Shown: in pieces, positions 1 to 5,000 of the stretch
Numbering within the stretch: the stretch's first letter is position 1
How the letters are laid out: each line of letters opens with the position of its first letter
Source: an uncultured Streptococcus sp.
GTDB taxonomy: Bacteria > Bacillota > Bacilli > Lactobacillales > Streptococcaceae
Assembly: GCA_905373305.1 (NCBI GenBank)
Contig: CAJPSM010000075.1
Span: 1 to 6,310 of the forward strand
Direction: 5' to 3'
Length of the DNA: 6,310 nucleotides
Program-made: the position numbers and the translations under genes
Notes under the pieces: generated by a model
Told to the model about the DNA's origin: nothing
Database searches by the model: none
What the model saw: only the letters and a program-made list of their open reading frames with translations

Positions 1-1279
1 TGTATACGTCACCGATACCACCGAAAGTAGATGGAGAGTTCCAGATAATACGCATAGCTTTGATTTCTGTACCAAAGCGTTTAGCAAGAGCTTCGTCTTT
101 TGTATGGATGGCTGCTGAGTGACCAAGTCCGTTAAACTCAACCATTTGACGTGCTTTTGTAAGACCGTCTTCTGTATCTTCAGCTTTTAGGACAGCGATA
201 ACTGGTGACAATTTTTCACGAGTCAATGGTTCTTTTGGTCCTACTTCTGCACATTCTGCAGCCAAGATGTTTGTTCCTTCTGGAACGCTGAATCCTGCTT
301 GTTCTGCAATCCATGCAGCTGGTTTACCAACGATGTTTGCATTTAGTTTAGCGCCTGCACAGTTTTTGCTGTTTGCTTTCACGCCGAAACAGAATTCTTC
401 AAGAAGGGCTTTTTCTTTCTTGTTTACAAAGTAAGTGTGGTATGATTTGAATTCTTCTACAAATTCGTCATACACTTCTTTATCAATGATAACCGCTTGT
501 TCTGATGCACAGACCATACCATTATCAAATGATTTAGACATAACGATGTCATGAGCAGCTTGACGAAGGTCAGCAGATTTTTCTACATAAGCAGGAACGT
601 TTCCGGCACCTACACCAAGGGCTGGTTTCCCACATGAGTATGCAGCCTTAACCATGGCATTACCACCAGTTGCAAGGATAGTCGCAACACCTTCGTGGTT
701 CATAAGCGCTCCAGTTGCTTCCATAGATGGCTCTGTAATCCATTGAACACAGTTTTCAGGTGCTCCAGCTGCGATGGCTGCATCACGAACGATTTGTGCT
801 GCATGTGCAGAAGATTCTTGAGCCGATGGGTGGAAGGCAAAAACGATTGGGTTACGCGTCTTCAAAGCAATCAATGATTTGAAAATAGCTGTTGATGTTG
901 GGTTTGTTGTAGGAGTGACACCACAGATTACCCCAACAGGTTCTGCAATTTTAGTCAATCCTGTAACTGGATCATCTTCGATAACTCCAACTGTTTTAAC
1001 TCCACGCATATTGTTCACTACGTGTTCACAGGCAAATAGGTTTTTTGTTGCCTTGTCTTCAAATACACCACGACCAGTTTCTTCAACTGCGTGTTGTGCA
1101 AGGATACCGTGCGCATCAAGAGCTGCAACTGAAGCTTTCGCCACAATGTAGTCAACTTGTTCTTGGTTCAACTTGCGCATTTCATCAAGCGCAACCAAGG
1201 CTTTTTTCACGAGACCGTCGACATGCTTCTCAGCAGCGAGTTGTTTTTCCTCAGGTGTTAACGTTTTTTTATCAGCCAT
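1..1279 (-). CDS. adhE: Bifunctional acetaldehyde-CoA/alcohol dehydrogenase AdhE, N-terminal part (cut by window edge)
   Basis: AdhE makes ethanol from acetyl-CoA in two NADH-using steps (acetyl-CoA to acetaldehyde to ethanol) and regenerates NAD+ during mixed-acid fermentation; family members form cytoplasmic filaments (spirosomes). The minus strand is open from ATG at 1279 (MADKKTLTPEE...) for 426 codons to the window edge, ending in ...GGIGDVY. This covers nearly all of the CoA-acylating aldehyde dehydrogenase half; the iron-dependent alcohol dehydrogenase half (the family is about 870-890 residues) lies outside. Visible motifs are the nucleotide-binding segment CGVTPTTNPTSTA from residue 119, ATGGN at 203-207, and the catalytic cysteine in FDNGMVCASEQ, about Cys257. 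The start is supported by a strong SD, GGAGGA, 5-8 nt upstream. It has its own promoter with a Rex operator and sits downstream of the PTP-MORN terminator. No frameshift is seen in the visible part. Identity is secure; the C-terminal half cannot be judged. Confidence 0.97.
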   Translation of the reverse strand, partial: MADKKTLTPEEKQLAAEKHVDGLVKKALVALDEMRKLNQEQVDYIVAKASVAALDAHGILAQHAVEETGRGVFEDKATKNLFACEHVVNNMRGVKTVGVIEDDPVTGLTKIAEPVGVICGVTPTTNPTSTAIFKSLIALKTRNPIVFAFHPSAQESSAHAAQIVRDAAIAAGAPENCVQWITEPSMEATGALMNHEGVATILATGGNAMVKAAYSCGKPALGVGAGNVPAYVEKSADLRQAAHDIVMSKSFDNGMVCASEQAVIIDKEVYDEFVEEFKSYHTYFVNKKEKALLEEFCFGVKANSKNCAGAKLNANIVGKPAAWIAEQAGFSVPEGTNILAAECAEVGPKEPLTREKLSPVIAVLKAEDTEDGLTKARQMVEFNGLGHSAAIHTKDEALAKRFGTEIKAMRIIWNSPSTFGGIGDVY

Positions 1280-1313
1280 ATTGTCCTCCATAGCCTTAAA
1301 GGATTTAAACCCC

Positions 1314-1331
1314 TTGTTAATTTTTTCACAA
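1314..1331 (-). promoter_or_regulatory. Rex operator (primary) overlapping the adhE transcription start
   Basis: The 18-mer TTGTTAATTTTTTCACAA fits the Rex dyad consensus TTGTGAA-N4-TTCACAA with one mismatch (T for G at position 5) and an A/T-only spacer. It lies just downstream of the -10 box and covers the predicted +1 (about 1329), a position where a bound repressor would block initiation. Rex senses the NADH/NAD+ ratio and is known to repress adhE in several streptococci and other Firmicutes. The match is seen directly; Rex binding is inferred. Confidence 0.88.
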
Positions 1332-1335
1332 GTTT

Positions 1336-1364
1336 ATTATAACTCTTTTTTCAGACTTTGTAAA
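1336..1364 (-). promoter_or_regulatory. adhE promoter, sigma-70/SigA type
   Basis: Read on the minus strand: -35 TTTACA (1359-1364, 5/6 to consensus), a 17-bp spacer, and -10 TATAAT (1336-1341, 6/6). The predicted start near 1329 gives a leader of about 50 nt before the adhE ATG at 1279. It is one of the two strongest promoters in the window (the other is that of tkt) and the only evident one in this gap. Confidence 0.88.
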
Positions 1365-1379
1365 CAGTTTCATGTGGGT

Positions 1380-1487
1380 TTCACAAAGAAATTTCATTCA
1401 TTTGTGAAATCTTTCTCAATATTGCGGTACTACGGGATTTTGCTCTATCGATTGTGAAATTACGATAAAAATATTTTTATTTCACAA
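1380..1487. repeat. Cluster of TTGTGAA/TTCACAA half-sites
   Basis: Four exact copies of the 7-mer TTGTGAA or its complement TTCACAA occur here, at 1380-1386 (TTCACAA), 1402-1408 (TTGTGAA), 1452-1458 (TTGTGAA) and 1481-1487 (TTCACAA); a fifth is the arm of the primary Rex box at 1325-1331. They form two wider inverted pairs: TTTCACAAA/TTTGTGAAA at 1379-1409, and TTGTGAAAT/ATTTCACAA at 1452-1487 with 18 bp between 9-bp arms. Inside the second pair is a perfect 16-bp palindrome, ATAAAAATATTTTTAT (1465-1480). No gene is seen between 1280 and 1575. Confidence 0.7.
1402..1419 (-). promoter_or_regulatory. Second Rex-like operator upstream of the adhE promoter
   Basis: TTGTGAAATCTTTCTCAA matches TTGTGAA-N4-TTCACAA with a single mismatch (T for A in the right arm). 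Its centre is about 88 bp from that of the primary Rex box, and it lies about 40 bp upstream of the -35 element. It could act as an auxiliary site giving cooperative or looped repression, or be incidental. Sequence match only. Confidence 0.6.
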
Positions 1488-1526
1488 AGTTTTTCTGATT
1501 GATCGTTATTTATCGAACCCAAGCAT

Positions 1527-1540
1527 GGAAAGCGCTTTCT
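1527..1540. promoter_or_regulatory. CcpA catabolite-responsive element (cre) candidate
   Basis: GGAAAGCGCTTTCT contains the perfect 12-bp palindrome GAAAGCGCTTTC and agrees with the low-GC Gram-positive cre pattern TGWAARCGYTWNCW except for the first T. It lies between the MORN terminator and adhE, about 165 bp upstream of the adhE -35. That is distant for simple repression, so it may act as an upstream or activating site. CcpA control of fermentation genes, including adhE, is established in streptococci; its use here is inferred. Confidence 0.6.
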
Positions 1541-1547
1541 TTTTGAC

Positions 1548-1580
1548 TTTGAAAAATAGCCTCCTCATCCAGAGACTATT
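1548..1580 (-). terminator. Intrinsic terminator after the PTP-MORN gene pair
   Basis: On the minus strand the segment from 1580 to 1555 folds as a 10-bp stem (AATAGTCTCT with AGGAG-type complement, two G-U pairs) with a 6-nt loop, followed by a short T run (CTATTTTTC). The MORN stop codon TAG lies inside the left arm. The arm's complement also ends in a T run on the plus strand, so it could work in both directions, though no plus-strand gene needs it. Confidence 0.65.
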
Positions 1581-1989
1581 GTTTTTGTTGAAAGACACCT
1601 TGCTTAAAGCTTCCTTCATAGACAACTTCTTGTTCTGTAGTCAACTTCCCTTGACCTTCAGCCTGGCCATTTACAAAATCACCCTCATATTTCCAGCCAG
1701 ATTTGGACTGGAAGGTTCCTTTTCCATTAAAGGCCCCATTGTTGAAATCACCTGTATATTGGTCTCCATTCTCAAAGGTTAGGGTTCCTTGTCCATTCAT
1801 TTTCCCTCGTACTAAGGTGCCATCATAAACAAGCGCTCCATTATCAAGTGTCAGTACACCCTTTTTGGGTGTGTTTAATAGAAAAACTGACACGGCACAG
1901 ATAGCGATTAGAAGAACGGTTGCAATCTCTATACGCGGGCGAGTTAGATATACTCGATATTTTTCAAAGATTTCTTTAAACTTTTCCAT
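1576..1989 (-). CDS. Membrane-anchored MORN-repeat protein
   Basis: Small protein of 137 residues with a basic N-terminus (KYRVYLTRPR), one hydrophobic segment at about 20-38 (IEIATVLLIAICAVSVFLL), then MORN repeats to the end. The repeats start at residues 55, 78, 101 and 124 (YDGTL, YTGDF, YEGDF, YEGSF) with an exact 23-residue period; the last is partial. Charge distribution predicts an inside N-terminus and MORN units facing outward, but this is inference. MORN repeats are beta-hairpin modules; their role in bacteria is poorly known. The start chosen at 1989 (MEKFKEIF) follows a weak SD-like GAGAG 5 nt upstream and overlaps the PTP gene by 14 nt; an in-frame ATG at 2001 would add MRVT but has no SD. 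The overlap implies translational coupling with the PTP gene. From memory, a phosphatase-MORN neighbourhood near adhE also occurs in Streptococcus pyogenes. Function unknown. Confidence 0.85.
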   Translation of the reverse strand: MEKFKEIFEKYRVYLTRPRIEIATVLLIAICAVSVFLLNTPKKGVLTLDNGALVYDGTLVRGKMNGQGTLTFENGDQYTGDFNNGAFNGKGTFQSKSGWKYEGDFVNGQAEGQGKLTTEQEVVYEGSFKQGVFQQKQ

Positions 1990-2419
1990 TGTCACTCTCA
2001 TTTTCTAATCGATCTAGCCAGCTTTGGCATCCACTTGTGATGCGCGCATAGGTTTCCTCAAAATCTCCTGTATACCAAGGATCTGGAACACTTTCAGATT
2101 CAAAAGAGTAGATCTTGTGCTGTAGGTCCTGAGGACACATTTGACGCAGATCTGAAACGTTTGAAGCATCCATACCGATAATGTAATCAAATGACTCAAA
2201 ATCTTCTCTGCTAATCTGAAGCGATGTTTTGTCTTTGTCATAAGGAATCTGATACTGCTGGAAAATCTCTTGCGTTCCCTTATGAATCGGATTGCCATGT
2301 TCCCATGATGATGTTGCACGACTCTCAACTTGATAATCACTCGTCATGGACTTCATCACAAACTCTGCCATAGGGCTGCGACAGATATTTCCTAGACACA
2401 CAAATACTATTTTTTTCAT
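1976..2419 (-). CDS. Low-molecular-weight protein tyrosine phosphatase
   Basis: Cytoplasmic phosphatase of 147 residues that removes phosphate from phosphotyrosine through a cysteinyl-phosphate intermediate. The family P-loop CX5R(S/T) is intact at the N-terminus: VCLGNICRSPMAE with nucleophile Cys8, Arg14 and Ser15. The general-acid motif DPW is at 113-115 (VPDPWYTGDFEETY), and length is typical (about 140-160). The ATG at 2419 is preferred because AGAGGA lies 6 nt upstream and the P-loop then starts at the usual place; an ATG at 2434 would add MRGKG and lacks a good SD. The gene overlaps the downstream MORN gene by 14 nt and starts 48 nt after yajC, past a terminator. Substrates cannot be read from sequence. 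Streptococcal members have been studied biochemically (pneumococcal Spd1837, S. pyogenes SP-PTP, recalled from the literature). No BY-kinase gene is in the window. Confidence 0.94.
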   Translation of the reverse strand: MKKIVFVCLGNICRSPMAEFVMKSMTSDYQVESRATSSWEHGNPIHKGTQEIFQQYQIPYDKDKTSLQISREDFESFDYIIGMDASNVSDLRQMCPQDLQHKIYSFESESVPDPWYTGDFEETYARITSGCQSWLDRLENESDNGKV

Positions 2420-2440
2420 CCCTTTTCCTCTCATATCATA

Positions 2441-2470
2441 GAAAAACGGGAGTGATAGGATCCCGTTTTA
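2441..2470 (-). terminator. Intrinsic terminator after yajC, overlapping its stop codon
   Basis: On the minus strand AAAACGGGA (2461-2469) pairs perfectly with TCCCGTTTT (2443-2451) across a 9-nt loop, and the stem runs into TTTTTC. The yajC stop TAA sits at the left foot. The same hairpin has a TTTTATT tail on the plus strand. The next start codon (PTP, 2419) is only 22 nt beyond, and no promoter is visible in between. Confidence 0.82.
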
Positions 2471-2788
2471 TTCTTCGATTGCTCCACTTTCGTCGATAAC
2501 TGCTCCTTCTGGTGTCACAGCTTCTTTAAGTGGCAACACTGTTTTGATAGCAGCTAATTCAAAAGTCAAATAAACACCATCTACGTCCAGTACGATTGTT
2601 CTCTTCTCAGTATCTACTTCATCAACGGTACCATAAAGTCCACCAATCGTAATAACTTCGTACCCTTTTTGAAGCTTGTTCAAGCTTTCCATACGCTTTT
2701 GAGCTTGTTTCTTTTGAGAACGTTGCATAAAGAACATCAAGCCCATCATTGCTACTAACATGATTAAAAAAGTAATATTTGGATTCAT
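2468..2788 (-). CDS. yajC: Preprotein translocase accessory subunit YajC
   Basis: Small membrane protein of the Sec translocon's accessory SecDF-YajC module, which assists protein export and membrane insertion; it is usually dispensable. The 106-residue sequence has one N-terminal transmembrane segment at about 5-21 (ITFLIMLVAMMGLMFFM), a basic stretch (QRSQKKQAQKR), and the diagnostic soluble motif GYEVITIGGLYGTVDEV at 42-58 (Gly42, Gly49, Gly50, Gly53), ending in an acidic tail. Length is normal for the family. The ATG at 2788 has a strong SD, AAGGAG, 6 nt upstream. The gene lies between tkt and the PTP gene with its own promoter and terminator, so it is not tied to secDF or tgt here. Anything downstream would be transcribed by read-through. 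Confidence 0.95.
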   Translation of the reverse strand: MNPNITFLIMLVAMMGLMFFMQRSQKKQAQKRMESLNKLQKGYEVITIGGLYGTVDEVDTEKRTIVLDVDGVYLTFELAAIKTVLPLKEAVTPEGAVIDESGAIEE

Positions 2789-2818
2789 TGTTTTCTCCTT
2801 TGTATTTTACATAGGACT

Positions 2819-2847
2819 ACTATATCAAATTTCAACTACTTTTACAA
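2819..2847 (-). promoter_or_regulatory. yajC promoter with extended -10
   Basis: Read on the minus strand: -35 TTGTAA (2842-2847, 4/6), a 17-bp spacer, and -10 TATAGT (2819-2824, 5/6) preceded by TGA, giving an extended -10 (TGN-TATAGT). The predicted start near 2812 gives a short leader of about 24 nt containing the AAGGAG SD. It lies just past the tkt terminator, so yajC starts an independent unit. Confidence 0.72.
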
Positions 2848-2872
2848 GGTTGTGCCTTCTTTTTATGCCAAT

Positions 2873-2899
2873 AAAAAATCAGAGTTTTCACTCTGATTT
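2873..2899 (-). terminator. Intrinsic terminator after tkt
   Basis: On the minus strand AAATCAGAGT (2890-2899) pairs perfectly over 10 bp with ACTCTGATTT (2876-2885), closed by a GAAA tetraloop and followed by a T run to 2873. The stop codon of tkt is 7 nt upstream. It is the cleanest terminator in the window. Confidence 0.92.
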
Positions 2900-2905
2900 C
2901 TGCGA

Positions 2906-4882
2906 TTATTTCAAGTTTTGAACGATTTTGACTAGATTTTCAACAGTAAATCCATACTCTGCCAATACTTTTGGTGCTGGGGCAGATGCTCCAAAGGTAT
3001 CAATACCGAGAACTGCACCATCTAAACCGACATATTTGTACCAGTTTTGAGTTGCACCCATTTCGACTGCAACACGACGGCGAACTGCATTTGGAAGGAT
3101 TTCTTCCTTATAAGCTGCGTCTTGTGCGTCAAAGACATCTGTAGATGGCATGCTGACTACACGGACTTTTGCGCCTTGGCTAGCTAATTCTTTGGCAGCT
3201 GCGACAGCGAGATTGACCTCAGAACCTGTTGCAATCAAGATGGTATCAAAGTCAGCTGCATTTTCATAGACAACATAAGCACCTTTTGCAACTTTGTCAA
3301 AGTCTGTTCCATCTTCAACAGTCAAGTTTTGACGTGTCAAGACAAGAGCAGTTGGTGTTTTTTCGCTTGTCACTGCAAGGTACCAAGCTGCTTGAGTTTC
3401 ACGCGCATCTGCTGGACGGAAAACGTTGAGATTTGGCATAGCACGAAGACCTGCTAAGTGTTCGACCGGCTCGTGAGTTGGACCATCTTCCCCAACTGCG
3501 ATTGAATCGTGAGTAAAGACATACGTCACAGGAAGTCCTTGCAAGGCTGACAAACGAACAGCTGCTTTCACATAGTCAGAGAAGACAAAGAAAGTACCGC
3601 CATAAACACGAAGTCCACCATGAAGGGCCATCCCGTTCAAGATGGTTCCCATTGCAAATTCACGAACACCAAACTGAATGTTACGGTTCAGGCGATTGGC
3701 ATCGTCTTGAAGTCCATCAGTCTTGATATAAGTCATGTTTGAGTGAGCGAGGTCAGCTGATCCACCTAAGAAGGTTGGCAACTTAGCTGCCACCACGTTC
3801 AAAGCATCTTGGCTTGAATTACGAGTTGCTTGAGAAAAGCCATTTTCTAATGCTGGGAAGTCTTCTGGAGTCACTTCAACAGGATCACGTCCGTCGATGA
3901 TGGCTTCTACTTCTGCTGCAAGTTCGGGATAAGCTTCTTTATAATCAGCAACTAGTTTTGCCCAAGCTTGATAAGCTGATGCGCCACGGTCTGCAACATT
4001 TTCTTTGAAATCAGCATAAACTTGCTCTGGAATTTCAAATGGCTCGTAGTCCCAACCAAGGGCTTGGCGAGTAGCCGCAGTTTCATCTGCCCCAAGAGGA
4101 GCACCGTGTACCGCATTGGTTCCTTGTTTATTTGGAGAACCGTATCCAATAACAGTCTTCACTTCAATCAAAGATGGTTTCCCTGAAGCTTTAGCTGTTT
4201 CGATAGCAGCATGGATCGCTTCCAAGTCTGTCCCATCTTCAACCAAGGCTGTATGCCAACCGTAAGCATTGTAACGGTCACGAACACTTTCTGTGAAGGA
4301 ATCTTTTGTCTCACCATCCAAGTTAATGTCATTTGAATCATAAAGAACAACCAACTTGTCGAGTTTTTGCAAACCTGCGTATGAAGCTGCCTCGCTTGAA
4401 ACACCTTCCATCAAATCTCCGTCGCCACAGATCACATAAGTATAGTGGTCAAAGATATTGAAGCCTTCGCGGTTATATTTCGCTGCAAGGAAACGTTCTG
4501 CTTGGGCAAAACCAGTAGCAGTAGAAATCCCTTGTCCTAGAGGACCAGTTGTAGCGTCAACCCCTGCTGTATGCCCAAATTCTGGGTGACCTGGTGTTTT
4601 TGAACCCCATTGGCGGAAGTTCTTGACTTCATCCATGCTAACATCTTCAAAACCAGAAAGGTGAAGAAGGGCATAAAGAAGCATAGAGCCGTGACCTGCT
4701 GAAAGAATAAAGCGGTCGCGGTTGATCCAGTTTGGTTGAGCAGGATTGATACGAAGTTGTTTTGTAAAGAGGCTATAGGCCATTGGAGCAGCCCCCATAA
4801 CCACCCCTGGGTGACCTGAGTTTGCTTTGTTAATGGCGTCAATACCTAGAAAACGAATTGCATTAACAGATAGATTTGACAT
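2906..4882 (-). CDS. tkt: Transketolase
   Basis: Thiamine-diphosphate (ThDP) enzyme of the non-oxidative pentose phosphate pathway. It transfers two-carbon ketol units from xylulose-5-phosphate to ribose-5-phosphate or erythrose-4-phosphate, linking pentoses and nucleotide precursors to glycolysis. At 658 residues it has the usual full length and all three domains. Visible are NSGHPG with His24, SAGHGS with His64, GPLGQG near 113-118, the ThDP/metal motif GDG at 153-155 closed by Asn184-Asp185 (YDSNDINLDG), His259, the catalytic glutamate of the Pyr domain (GVREFAMG, Glu408), Phe434-Ser-Asp-Tyr437, and THDSIAVGEDGPTHEP (His458, His470) at the sugar-phosphate site. The C-terminal domain carries ATGSEVNLA. 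The start at 4882 has an AAGGA SD. Flanking promoter and terminator suggest a single-gene transcript. No damage is seen. In S. pneumoniae, as I recall it, tkt adjoins ascorbate (ula) genes; none are present here. Confidence 0.98.
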   Translation of the reverse strand: MSNLSVNAIRFLGIDAINKANSGHPGVVMGAAPMAYSLFTKQLRINPAQPNWINRDRFILSAGHGSMLLYALLHLSGFEDVSMDEVKNFRQWGSKTPGHPEFGHTAGVDATTGPLGQGISTATGFAQAERFLAAKYNREGFNIFDHYTYVICGDGDLMEGVSSEAASYAGLQKLDKLVVLYDSNDINLDGETKDSFTESVRDRYNAYGWHTALVEDGTDLEAIHAAIETAKASGKPSLIEVKTVIGYGSPNKQGTNAVHGAPLGADETAATRQALGWDYEPFEIPEQVYADFKENVADRGASAYQAWAKLVADYKEAYPELAAEVEAIIDGRDPVEVTPEDFPALENGFSQATRNSSQDALNVVAAKLPTFLGGSADLAHSNMTYIKTDGLQDDANRLNRNIQFGVREFAMGTILNGMALHGGLRVYGGTFFVFSDYVKAAVRLSALQGLPVTYVFTHDSIAVGEDGPTHEPVEHLAGLRAMPNLNVFRPADARETQAAWYLAVTSEKTPTALVLTRQNLTVEDGTDFDKVAKGAYVVYENAADFDTILIATGSEVNLAVAAAKELASQGAKVRVVSMPSTDVFDAQDAAYKEEILPNAVRRRVAVEMGATQNWYKYVGLDGAVLGIDTFGASAPAPKVLAEYGFTVENLVKIVQNLK

Positions 4883-4903
4883 AGAATTTCCTTTCTCTTT
4901 GAG

Positions 4904-4919
4904 GTGATTAATGAATCAC
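4904..4919. repeat. Inverted repeat in the tkt 5' leader
   Basis: On the minus strand GTGATT-CATT-AATCAC is a perfect 6-bp inverted repeat with a 4-nt loop. It lies about 9-24 nt downstream of the predicted tkt start point and upstream of the SD. It could be an operator or a small RNA hairpin stabilising the 5' end. No known regulator consensus was recognised. Confidence 0.5.
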
Positions 4920-4934
4920 ACATCCTATTTTTCT

Positions 4935-4963
4935 ATTATATGAAAAAATGCATAGAATAGCAA
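4935..4963 (-). promoter_or_regulatory. tkt promoter
   Basis: Read on the minus strand: -35 TTGCTA (4958-4963, 4/6), a 17-bp spacer, and -10 TATAAT (4935-4940, 6/6) in an A/T-rich stretch. The predicted start near 4928 gives a leader of about 45 nt. There is no terminator between the upstream 207-residue gene and this promoter, so some transcripts may also enter tkt from upstream. Confidence 0.82.
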
Positions 4964-5000
4964 TAAAACAATTTGCGTTCATCTAACACATTTGATTTGT

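Noticed and set aside
695..1457. Several plus-strand open frames of 60-94 codons opposite and beyond the start of adhE
   Set aside because: They lie antisense to AdhE or run into its control region, have cysteine- or serine-rich low-quality translations, no SD sequence, and no recognisable motif. They are shadows of a strong minus-strand gene.
1452..1487. The wide TTGTGAAAT/ATTTCACAA dyad as a standard Rex box
   Set aside because: Rex boxes have 4 bp between 7-bp arms; here the arms are 18 bp apart, and neither arm has a proper partner at Rex spacing. It is kept as an unexplained dyad.
1280..1575. A small RNA, riboswitch or hidden small protein in the adhE upstream gap
   Set aside because: No SD-led short frame or recognisable riboswitch fold was found. 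The segment is well explained by a promoter, operators and a terminator.
1525..1782. Plus-strand open frame of 85 codons opposite the MORN gene
   Set aside because: It covers the antisense of the MORN repeats and the terminator and begins inside the cre-like palindrome. There is no SD or promoter, and the hydrophobic translation follows from the repeat composition of the other strand.
2435..2440. TATGAT as a -10 box for the PTP gene
   Set aside because: At the correct distance upstream there is only GGATCC inside the terminator loop and stem, not a -35. The implied transcript would start about 9 nt before the ATG, inside the SD.
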